Assembly (NCBI GenBank): GCA_949825025.1
Contig: OX463783.1
Location: forward strand, 17,395,628 to 17,459,627
Origin: Siphlonurus alternatus
Lineage: Eukaryota; Arthropoda; Insecta; Ephemeroptera; Siphlonuridae
DNA: 64,000 bases
Reading direction: 5' to 3'
The translations under genes were made by a program, and so were the position numbers. The notes below the pieces were generated by a model that was not told the origin of the DNA, ran no database searches, and saw nothing but the letters and a program-made list of their open reading frames with translations. Shown here piece after piece: positions 1-10,700 of this stretch; the first letter of the stretch is position 1; the number at the start of each line of letters is the position of its first letter.

Positions 1-231
1 ATCAAAAAGGTCACTTCAGTCACTTAATTAATTGACAGGAAAATATTGTCGTTTAATTTTTTTCTTCAATTTTGATTGATAAATTTAACATAATAATATA
101 TTTAAAGAATAAAAAATTCGCATTAAAATGTTATTAAATCATTTTATATACATAATTTAACCACGCGGTTACAAAATTCTGAAAAAAAAAAAAAAAAAAC
201 GTGGTTAATAGGAAGACGAACAGTGAGATAT

Positions 232-300
232 TTATTAGAATGTGAAAATTTTAGTGGCTTAATCGAAAGAAAGGGTAAAAAAATGGTACTGTATATTTTT
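232..300 (+). mobile_element. Fragment of palindromic MITE (end variant E)
   Basis: The stretch from ATTAGAATGTGAAAATTT to about GGTACTGTATATTTTT matches the left arm of the full copy at 56153-56464. Only one arm is present. Confidence 0.6.
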
Positions 301-649
301 ATATATATATTTATAATTATTATTTTCTACTGAGAAACGCTGTGAAATTTTAAGCTCGTCAGCGGCCGTCAGCGGGAAGAAATCTCAACGTGAGAAATCT
401 AAACAAATCTAAATAAATAGTCCTGCCATCTTCTGAAGTTCGATTTAGGAGTCTCGAGCATTCCTGTCGGAACTTGTCGAAAGACGATGTTGGACCAGAG
501 TTCAGAGTGCGGCGGCTCACCTGCCGGAGCGACCTGTGTGGAATCTCTAGCCTTCTGGCTGCAAGGAAAAATTGTCCTAACGCCAATCAAAATTTAATCA
601 ATCAATGGAATCTCTAGCTGCTAAGCACCGTGAAGCACACAGAGCACAC

Positions 650-860
650 TATATATAATATTCTCACAATTTATCAGTAACAGTCAGTTCTAGCTAGGTA
701 ACAGTTCTGCACTCACTGGCACCAGCCTCACACTGCATGCTCACAAAAGTTAGTCACAAGTCACACTCACAACCTGCTCACAACCGCGGCTCACAACTTC
801 AACAACTTTTGGTACTGCTGGCCTGCTCGACTGCTCCTTAATTATTTACCTACCTCAACA
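650..860 (+). promoter_or_regulatory. Candidate plus-strand core promoter and 5' non-coding exon
   Basis: TATATATAA at 650-658 is followed at normal spacing by two TCAGT initiators (674-679 and 684-688), the preferred arthropod Inr. A GC-richer, CACA-rich leader of about 180 bases without an ATG-led ORF follows and ends at AACA|GTAAGT (donor at 861). This is what a TATA/Inr promoter with a non-coding first exon looks like, but no downstream plus-strand exon was found. A solo LTR is an alternative (TGTTG near 488 and CAACA at 856-860), but no target duplication was seen. Confidence 0.35.
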
Positions 861-930
861 GTAAGTCGCCATACAGTCCATATCATACGCTATAATATAT
901 TAAGTATTTTTTTTTTTTTAACATCGGGCG

Positions 931-979
931 TACCTCCTATGTTTTACCATAAAAATTTTATGGTAAAACATAGGAGGTA
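931..979. repeat. Perfect short inverted repeat (24-bp arms, 1-base loop)
   Basis: TACCTCCTATGTTTTACCAT plus AAAA at 931-954 is exactly reverse-complemented at 956-979. It would form a near-blunt hairpin. No second copy seen. Confidence 0.9.
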
Positions 980-1439
980 ACACATAAAAATGTATTATAA
1001 TATCAAAACATGAATGATTCAGTAATTAATTCAAATGTAGGAAAGATACTTTAAAGTATCACGTACAAATTTTTTTAAGAGTGTAGTTGTTTGGGCAATA
1101 TGATGCAAAGTTCGAGTTATACAGTTTCGTAAAACAAAATGAAGTGTGAACAAATTTTTATACATTAGTCATGAAGTACGAATAAGATTTAGCATACAAA
1201 TTACATGTGTGTAAAGTTGGCATCTCCTTAAGGTTATCATGCACTACCACACGTATTGCATATACTCATAAACTCATACGATTAAAAAGACGAAAATTTT
1301 GTGAAAAAGCTATATTTAATTACACGTGAAGACTTTTTTGTCTAGTAGAGGATAAAACGTTTTTTTTTTTATTATTATTTAGTTGTACGTGCTGGAAAAT
1401 TCATCACAAAAGGAATTATTTTTTTAATTTTCTAATATT

Positions 1440-1578
1440 TTTTAAATTTTTTAATTATTGTATACAATTTTCCTTGCAAGAAAATTTCATCTCCAATACA
1501 AACAAATGGAGTTGAAGTTTTATTGTAAGGAAAAATTGTATACAATAATTAAAAAAATTGTATTTTGTAATACCGGCT
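1440..1578. mobile_element. Partial MITE related to the outer element at 42078-42474
   Basis: Inverted segments TTGTATACAATTTTCCTTGC and GTAAGGAAAAATTGTATACA surround a CTCCAATAC...ATGGAGTTGAAG loop, then TGTAATACCGGCTTA, which matches the terminal GTAATACAGGCTT of the 42-kb copy. The left terminus was not found. Confidence 0.6.
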
Positions 1579-2069
1579 TAAAATGGCAGAAATCTGCTCC
1601 ATTTCCCCCAACTATTACAGTAAAACCTCGAAATTACTAAACTTGAGTCTTATGATGCTGTTAGCAAATGATATATACATGCAGGCTTGTTATTTGCTAC
1701 CTTGAAGTTTAATTCCATAGCCCCAACGTGGACTAAAGAATTCGCAACACGTGCTCATTTTTATATGTAATGTGCATTTTACAGTAACATGGATGGTTCC
1801 ATAAAAGGCTACGTACAAAAGCGTCAACAATAACTGCAACAAAAACCCGATGGAGACCTTCATGTCCTCTACCACCACGATCACCAGCAGCATTGGAGAA
1901 CCTCTCCTTTGCGACAGCTAAATCTGATGCTGAGAATCTGCTTATGAATTAAAGTATAATATATAAGTTTGTATTGCCATGATTTATAATATTTCTATGT
2001 CAAATAATTTTTGTTAGTACAGTATCACTTATTTTTTAGGAATATCAGACGTTTTGCTGTGACTTTTAA

Positions 2070-2428
2070 GGGTAAGGTAACGCCACCAATGTTAAAAAAA
2101 ATCCCTCACATAAAAATTCTGAAAAAAATTTAAAATGTTAATTCTCCTCTACACCCCCCCTATCAGTAGCTAAAATATCAGGTATAATATACAAATACGA
2201 TCTAGTTTTTGAGTTATAAATTTTTAAAGTTGACTATACTTTAACATGGAAAAATGAAACTCCCATGTTAAATTAGTCAACTTTAAAATTTCATAACTCA
2301 AAAACTAGATCGTATTTGTATACCTGATATTTTAGCTACTGATAGGGGGTGTAGAGGAGAACATTTTAAATTTTTTCAGAATTTTTGTGTGAGGTTTTTT
2401 TTTTAACATTGGTGGCGTTACCTTACCC
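2070..2428. mobile_element. TTAA-flanked palindromic MITE, copy 1 (piggyBac-like target site)
   Basis: TTAA|GGGTAAGGTAACGCCACC at the left and GGTGGCGTTACCTTACCC|TTAA at the right; the arms are nearly perfect for about 150 bases. TTAA duplications are the piggyBac signature, although the termini begin GGG rather than the common CCC. No transposase. A second copy is at 62310-62656. Confidence 0.85.
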
Positions 2429-3378
2429 TTAAATGTTGGATATTTTCTCTTTACTTCCATTTGCTTGTATTCAATATTAAGTTCTCTAAATTATGTAGCA
2501 AAAATAAATATATAAATTTAAATAAATAATATTATGCAAATTTAAAAAAAAAAAAAAAAAAAAAATCAAGTTTTTTTATTTTGTGTCCGCCACTTTGTAA
2601 TTAATATAACCATGAAATTCATTTTTTTATTATATTTTCATTTTTTTTTTTTTTTTTTTTTTTAGTTTTAATCGTTTAGTTAATTTGTGTGTTAAAATGT
2701 GCTGCCTGATGGCGTCGAGTTCGTTCGTTTTTTTTTTTTTCCCATTTTTTCCATTTTTTTTCCCCATTTTTTCCATTTTTTGTTTTTTTTTTGTTTTGTT
2801 TTTTTTCTAATTGAAATCTCATACTATGAAACCACAATAGTTATAGTCACAAGGTTTATATTGCCTTTCACGACGCCCGACTTCAATTGACAAAAAATAA
2901 ATCCCTCTTTACGTCTCATGAAAATTTCAGCTATAAGATTACAATGTTCTGTATTAAATATGACTCTACCTCATAGTGTAAAGAGTAGATTAGAGTAAAA
3001 ATCTAAAAAGGCAATTAAATCTTAAATTTAAATCTAATACCTTGAAACTACATTAATTATAATATCCAATTATATATGTACTTAATAAATCAAACACATA
3101 TTTTTTTAGAGAATTTTAGCATTCATTCTGTTTTCTGCATTATACATACAGAGTACATATAAACAAACAGGCATATACCAATTTTCAATACGTCGAATGC
3201 ATTCATTAATTAACATAAATTAAAAATAATACATATAATAATAAACATAGTATTATAGCTATTAGTGTTATTACAAAGTATTTAAGAGCCTTAAATTTCT
3301 TTTCAATTCCTTCCTTTGGATATTAACAAAAACTACCCAAAATTATTTTTATATTTTAAAACACAAATAATAATTAAT

Positions 3379-3711
3379 AGAGTATCAACCTCAAAATTCT
3401 CTATTGCAAAATAGAATAGAGGGTGCAAAATTATGCCACTCTTGATTGATTTTTTTTTTTTTCAGATTTTTTAGAGGCCAGGAAGTGTTGCTTAAAAGTT
3501 TTGCCGAGGTCGGGTGTGAACCCAAGCCCCTTTTAGGTCCTATCCTTATATCAAGAGAGGCGTCACTTTCTCTTGTACTTTAAATAATTTTTTAATAATA
3601 ATAATAATAATAATAGTTCCCGGAATCTAAAAAATCTGAAAAAAATCAGAGTAGCATAACTTTGCACCCTCTATCCATTTCTGCAATAAAATTTTTAAAG
3701 ATCAATACTCC
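3379..3711. mobile_element. Palindromic MITE, end variant C, diverged copy
   Basis: Arms AGAGTATCAACCTC...TTGCAAAATAGAATAGAGGG and CCCTCTATCCATTTCTGCAA...GATCAATACTCC. The centre has lost its TGACGTCA pair and contains a (TAA)n run at 3593-3615, marking it as an old copy. Confidence 0.7.
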
Positions 3712-5468
3712 ATTATAACAATTTTATTTTCCTTCTGCCCTAATATAAGTTTTTTAATGAATGCATTATAATTACATATCATCAATATTAAATTTGGCAC
3801 TATAAACCACAAGTACACATATAATATGGCGCCAAGCTGGACATTTTATTCCCTCTACCCTTTGCAATACATCACAAAATGCTCGATCAAGTTTTATTTA
3901 CTTATTTTTAAGGATAAGCAATGTTTTTTTTCTGTATAAATTAGTTTAGCATAACAAATATAAATATATTACTCAGACTTGTTTTCTAAATTCAGAATTG
4001 TAAAATTTACAGTTAAATAATAAATCATTGATTACTAATGTATGATCGAGTATCATCATAAAACTTGACATAAAATATGTAACAAAAAGTTGAAGCAATA
4101 AATTTTAACCATTTTTTAAATAATATTGTTATAGGGATTGGCAAGATTATTTAAAAAACAAATTGTTATGCTTTACTAATTTATGCAGATATCGCCCATT
4201 GCTTGATTAATACAAAATAATAATTATAAAAAAAATCATACAAAAGAAACTTTCTTTTTTCTTGGCATATTTTTTAATACGTATTTGATTTTTTTACAGT
4301 ACTTTTATAACAACAAATTTTAAGAAACAGATTTTAATGATTATACAATGTGACAAAATATTTTTACTATGAACAACAAAAGATTGATGAAATTAATTAG
4401 AAACAAAAAGCACAAAATTTTGCAACATCAATAAGATAATCCTATTTATGTATCACACACGAAGGGTCAGTCTTAAAATGAAAAATGTTTATTAGCAGCA
4501 ATTTTAAATGTCATTTATAGGTGGAGCTAGGGGTAGTAAATATATAAAAGTAAGACTTATATTTTAGAGTATGAATTAAAAAATTGCACTTTTCAAAAAA
4601 ATAATAATAATAATAAAATAAGGAAATAAAAATTTGAAAATAACACCACTAAAATTTACATCATGTTTCATTAGTTTTATTAACTAATTACAAAAATATC
4701 TATACAGTGACTAAACATATTTAATTTTTACTTCTATAAATTTGAGGTTGTATATAGCCTCTTTTTATAATTTAATTGATTAATGCCGAAATATTATTTG
4801 TACAGTCAAACACAAAAATAATGTAACATTCATTATTAATTTTGTCAATCTAAAAGAAATTTATGCTGCTATCATTATCATAATCTACACAGATTATGTT
4901 GCCATATTAAGACATTTGTTTAATTAATTTCAATTGGCCAGAAGTATATATTTAACCAAATAAAAATGCATTAATTAGCAATTATACAATCACATAAAAC
5001 TAATGCCACTTTGAATAATAGAGGGAGCATATATTATAAAGATCAATCAATGACATATAGGATAGCTTTCAATGTAAAAAAACAATGAGTTCCAACTATC
5101 GTTCTACTTTGCATGCACACTTTTTTTAAAAAAAATAAAATAAAAACCTATATAGCTGCAAATTTATTTTAAAAATTTAGCCAGAAAGTATAGTTAACAT
5201 TTTATATTATCTTACACCTAATTACATATAATTTTGCTTTTATCAGCATATAATTGTTTTAATTAACTACAAACTCATTTGTATAGAAAAACATACATAG
5301 AGCATTTTAGTAGATTGCATTTCATATTTCATTAACTGTAATCCAGTAAATTTATTAAAATTTTATAGTGTGAGAAGTCGTAAGAATTTGTTGCAAGATC
5401 CACTGGCAGCCATATTTGGCAATCAAATTTTAAGAGAGGAATGGCTTTAGCGCTTTTATATCACCACC

Positions 5469-5646
5469 CAGAGACCCTTAGAGACCTCAGTGTCTTATGG
5501 CCAGAAATTTGATGGCCTGCGCGGGGTTCAAGTGTGGCGGTGTTGCTGCATCGCATCTGCGCGGTTAGGCCACGGCGATATAGCAGCACCCCGCTCAGGC
5601 CATCAAATTTCTGGCCATAAGACACGGAAATCTCTAAGGATCTCTG
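5469..5646. mobile_element. Palindromic DNA element with CAGAGACC ends, copy 1
   Basis: CAGAGACCCTTAGAGACCTC...TGTCTTATGGCCAGAAATTT at the left, with the reverse complement at the right (AAATTTCTGGCCATAAGACA...GGATCTCTG). Flanks ATCACCACC and ATCACCTGA share the first six of nine bases, a decayed 9-bp duplication. Spurious ORFs on both strands come from it. Confidence 0.75.
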
Positions 5647-6239
5647 ATCACCTGATCCTGAGCTTTTTACAAGTTCAAAAAGCGCACCTAGCAAAATAAC
5701 TTATGTATGAAGTCTTGATGCTGGAACTCATAGGAGACGGAGTGTGGCGACTATATTTTTTTTGGTAAAAAAATTTAAAATGGTTTATGAAAGGATATAA
5801 ATATAAAAGCTGAAATTGTTCCCCTAGCTCCTCTAAAACGAGATTCAAAACTCAAACTAACGATTACTCCATCACACCTTGAAAAATTTACTTAATGCAT
5901 GGGACATTACAGCAAGTGCTTGATAAAATGAAGTCGGCCGTCACTTTTATGTATGCACCATAACACTCAACATTGAAATGCAAGCTTACCATTATACCCT
6001 AAAATTGGCATAATACATTGAATAGTTATAGGGGGATGAAGAAAAAATAAAAAAAAAAAATGCTAAAGAGAGAGAAAAAAAAATTGATTTATCAACGTTT
6101 TTATTACAAAAACATATTAAGTAAAAAATAATAACTTAAGCTTGATTACTGACCAACAAAAGAAATATTCAACCAAATAATGTAAAACATATTTTTGTTT
6201 TTAAAACACACAAACCTCATTCATACAATCTTCTCTTTT

Positions 6240-6278
<39 letters not shown>

Positions 6279-7527
6279 TATAATAATATATATACACTAT
6301 ACAATTGTTTGTTAAACCACAGAATTTCACAGATTGTTTCTTTTTATGTTTTTTTGCTTTTAAGTTGCTAGCAAATATACTAAGTTTTTCATTCACAGAT
6401 TACTGTCCCTGAATATTTAATTATGGAGATGAGATGATGATGGTTTAATTATGAACACATTGCTTTTTTTATTGTACTCACAATATGTATAATGTAACAC
6501 GTCATATTGGGCAATTATACTTATTTGATACACGGCAGAAAATACTTTGAATAATAAACCATTACAATATTTATAGGATTACATCTACTTTGAATTAAAT
6601 TATAGAGAATTCAAAATTTATTCTATGGGACCATTCAATAAATAAGACATTTTTCATTAAACAAATACAAGTGAAATATTATAATTGTTTAGAATTAAAA
6701 TGTTAGAAAGAGAATTATAAATATGTATGCTCAAAGTATTACAGTATTGTAATATTAGGATAAAATTATGGATAGTTCATTGAAATTAATATAGAACGGC
6801 CTTGGTTTGGAACCACAAAAAAAAAAATAAATAAATAAATAAAAAAAAAAAAATAATAATAATAATAAAAAAGATTAAAAATGGCAAAACATATCAAATT
6901 ACAATAACGTATACTGTACTTTGAAAAAAAATACTAGCATACCATTTTTTTTTATTTCTTTTTTAAATTAGGAACAATTTAATATTTACTATGTAAAAGT
7001 TTCTTTTTCATTTTTTTTTTCCATCTTCATTTTTTTCATTTTAGTTCAAGGCTAAATAAAACTTATCTTTTCCTCAAAGTGTACCTTTTTTCTATACGCA
7101 AAGGCCTCAAAGTCAAATAAACACCCTTTAAGTTTAAGACTCTGCTTTTTTTTTTTTTAAAAAAAGACAGAAATCTTACTTTATAATTAGGTACTTCTAA
7201 TTTTCAAATATTTTTCAATTAACTGTTCCTTCAGAAAATTAAAATCAACTGAATGTAAGAAAAAAAAAAAAAAAAAGACGTAAACTAACTGTAAAACGAA
7301 GCATTCAATTTTTTTTTCATCAACACAAATATCCTCCTCTCCAATACTCACATTATGCACTAGGGCACATACAACAGACCCTAACATTTTTAGCCATTTT
7401 ATATGGAACAGACTTCAAATTGGGACACAACCTTAAGACTTTATCAAAAGTTTAGATTTATATGATAATACAGGGCTCGTTAGCAAGTTTATTTCCGATA
7501 TGACGTGTTACAGTCACATAGCGATCA

Positions 7528-7775
7528 CTATGACACAAGATCATCCTCTTCTAGGACTGGGAAGCTTGGAGTAGGTAGCGACGATGAGAAGAGTCCACCA
7601 AGGCTGGGGTCTTCGACGGCATTCACATCAAAGTCCAGAACCAGCAATTTGGTCTCTTCCGTGCCGTTCCTGCTACCCACGGCACAAACCAGCTTCGTGT
7701 CGTTGGCACGGATTCTCCACACCACACCGCCGCTACCCCCACTGTCCAGGGCAACCAAGTTGCGGATGAATTCAC
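7528..7775 (-). CDS. FBXW7: FBXW7 terminal coding exon: WD repeat 8 and C-terminal tail
   Basis: Begins [20 protein letters not shown] after a split Gly, continues [20 protein letters not shown] and ends with a tail of about 28 residues ([10 protein letters not shown]...EEDDLVS) beyond the point where human FBXW7 stops a few residues after LDFD. Acceptor TTCTCAG, stop TAG at 7528-7530. Confidence 0.97.
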
Positions 7776-10700
7776 CTGAGAACAAAGATGAGAAACTTAA
7801 TATCAAGAGTAACGAGAGATATTTAAAAAAGTGGACATTATATGTAAAACGGAGGAATGTTATAACAAACTAGTAATGTAGAGAAACATTTTTACTCCTA
7901 ATTTTAATGTAATTTTAATATAAACTTCAAAAGGTTGAAAGGTAATCTTGTATAGTATTATATAGATTATACAGTTTTTATTTTTACTGATAAATTTAAC
8001 TTTAAAAAATATATGAAATCATTATACCATGTACAGAAAATACAAAGAATAATGATCATACAGCTTTTATTTAAGCAGTTCAGGATAAGAAAAATTTAAA
8101 ACAATTTATTGTTCATGGTAGTCTATTTTAGAAACTACTGTATTTACTCTGTTTCAGCAAACAATACTGTACCCTTGATTGATACAAGGCGAACGTTTTT
8201 TTTTTCCGTTTTTTCCCCAGTTATAAAATTTCTATTTTTAAAGATAAAAAAACCTTTTTAAGGAAATAAAAAAAGTGAAAAGGGACTGTTAGGGTAGCTG
8301 CAATTTTACTCACCAGTCTTAACGTCCCATAGCTTGACAGTGCCGTCATCTGAGGAGGTGATGACGAACTTGTTGTTGAACTGCAGGCAAGTGACGGCAG
8401 ACTGATGCTTGTTGGGTCCTGCACCAGCATGGCCAACATAACAAAGTCAGACGTACAGTACACAGAAAAGATTTAATTGTATTTGTGCAAGATGTGGGAG
8501 CACATACTACTCTGTTCAAATTGCTGCATTTCAATTTAATAACCTGACTTGATAGATAACAAATCTAATTTAATATACACTGAATAAATTTGTGTAAAAA
8601 AGCGCACAGAATTTGTAAGGCAGATATGGTTAAAATTTAAAAATGGATTTTATTTTAGTTTCTACCACTATCTTTGTTTCTTTGTTGTATCTGCTTTATT
8701 TGTCTAAAATTACTGTATCCTAGCTTTGTCATAATTAGAGGGCAGAAAAAATTCACATTTTTTTTCAAAAATAGGCGCCTAAAAAGTCAACTTTTTTTTT
8801 GGAAAATAGTCTTTAAAAAAGTCACCTTTTTTTTTTGGAATAGTCTACAAAAAGTCACTTTTTTTAGAAAAGGCAGCAAATAGGCATTTTAAAAATATTA
8901 TCGATAAAAAATATTTTTATTAGTTTTAAATGATGTACATCCATAGATGGCATGCATTGTCAAAAATTTTTTTTTCTGTGTTTAAAATTTTGATGTGTTT
9001 GTGAGTTTTATTTTTTTTACTATATTTCTTTAGTAGTTTCTACTGACGATTGGAAGAAAATAGCGGAAATGCTCTAAGAAGTGTCAAAAAGTCACAAAAA
9101 AGTCACATTTCGCCAAAATAGTCAAAAAAACAAAAAAAAAAATAGTCTAAATAGTCATTTTTTTTTATAGGCTTATCGTAATCCACTTCCGGAGATCGGT
9201 GGACATCCTAAATGACAACAAAATAGTCCTCATATGCACAAAAAGTCGAAATGGCCTTTTTCCGCTCTCTAGTCATAACCATATTATCATGGCCCAAAGC
9301 TCAAAATTTCTGTAAAAGTAGGTAATTAACTGATAATGGTTGCATATTAAGGAGGGGCATTTGAGCCCTAAAAACACATCCAAAAACACAAAAACATGGA
9401 TACATAATGGAAGAACAAGTGCTTGGAAAATAAGATAAGAAACATGAGCGAGTAGCTATATGTTGTTCAATGATTGGTGCAGCCAGACATAAAAAGTCGT
9501 GGCCTATTGCAGCTATTCACCCTCACAATCTTGCATATCTGCTAAAAACCAGCTATGGGAATAGGATATAGTTGGATAGTTACCAACAGCAGAACTTGTT
9601 TTTCAACCTTGTTCACAGTTCGCTCTGGGGCTCCTAATACCCAGTCTGCACGTCAGATAATTAAGTACCGTTTCTAAGTGAGGCACGTATGTTGTTTGCA
9701 CAACATTTAGCAGTTTTAATGACCCCAACAGAGTATATACAGCCATAAGTTGCCTTTCTCTTACCAACTACATCATCTAATTGTAGGTTACACCCATCCC
9801 AAACCACGCCATTTTCGGGATTTGAAACAGAGACCTCTCAAACAAGAGACAGGCCCTGTAACCACTACACCATAGAGCTGGGAATAGGCTATAAAAATAG
9901 GGACATAAATAAGGAAATAAATTAATTTTACCTCTACAATAACATTATCGTATCCTCAGCAAAACTGTCCTGATTCTACAACTATTGCAACACGGGAGCT
10001 GTTCTAGACTCTGATGAAGGGCGGTGGATGTCGGAGTCGATTCTCACCTGAGAGGGTTTGCAGACACTGTCCAGTGACGATGTCCCACACCTTGACTGTG
10101 GAGTCTGCGTTACCAGAGACGAGAATCCTGTTCCTGAGCTCCATGCCAGAGGTGAGGGACTGGTGGCCCATCAGGGTGTGTCTCAGGGTACCACTCTCAA
10201 CTTCCCACACTCGTATACTGGTGTCCAAGGAACCACTCACCACGTGCACCCCGTCAAACTGTTGACCCAAATTTTGTAATTATCAAAACAGAGTCCTGAG
10301 AACACTACTTTTAAATTTAGGAATTGTTCAATTATAGAATCATCAAAAGTAAATCATCAAATTAGTTAAATTAAATAACAAATAATACCAATAAGAATTT
10401 CAACTATGTATATTGTATGCTACGATATGAATAAAATATAATTTTTTGTTGTTGCAAAGTTTTCTTTTATGAAATGTCAATATTGTTATGTATTATGCAC
10501 TAGAGCACTATAGAGCACACGAGTACACAATTCATTCAATGCTAAGATAATGAGAAAACAAGCAATACTTGATGCTGCTTAAATGAGACAATAATAATAA
10601 AAAATATAAATATACAAAACTATTCCACTTCCTGCAACAAAAATATTAATTTTTAATCTAGAATATCTGGACAATATACACCATTCAACATTATTAATAA

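Larger units (their letters stand above)
861..7527. other. AT-rich region downstream of FBXW7, probably including its 3' UTR
   Basis: No credible coding sequence. The FBXW7 transcript should end here; minus-strand AATAAA motifs are frequent, the nearest about 40 bases past the stop (plus-strand TTTATT near 7489), so the cleavage site cannot be chosen. Contains the palindromes at 931-979 and 2070-2428, a repeat fragment near 1440-1578, a diverged palindromic MITE at 3379-3711, a 9-bp-TSD element at 5469-5646 and several poly(A)/poly(T) tracts (for example 2545-2565, 2640-2663, 6247-6274). Confidence 0.5.

Noticed and set aside
359..590. Minus-strand ORF (RRLEIPHRSLRQVSRRTLNS...) with a GGCAG|GTGAGC donor and TTCCTTGCAG acceptor
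   Set aside because: The would-be exon is only 38 bases with an in-frame TAG in two frames, and no partner exon was found. Kept out for lack of support, though the patch is GC-richer than its surroundings.
488..860. Solo LTR starting TGTTG and ending CAACA
   Set aside because: Flanks (GACGA and GTAAG) do not match, no primer-binding site or polypurine tract is next to it; a cellular promoter fits at least as well.
5461..5699. Mirror-image ORFs on both strands
   Set aside because: Direct consequence of the CAGAGACC palindrome.
9815..9890. tRNA gene on the minus strand
   Set aside because: Box A and B like motifs are present, but the acceptor and anticodon stems do not pair well and a SINE body follows.
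10014..10279. Plus-strand ORFs opposite FBXW7 WD40 exons
   Set aside because: They are shadows of the minus-strand exon, whose protein, phases and splice sites are unambiguous.
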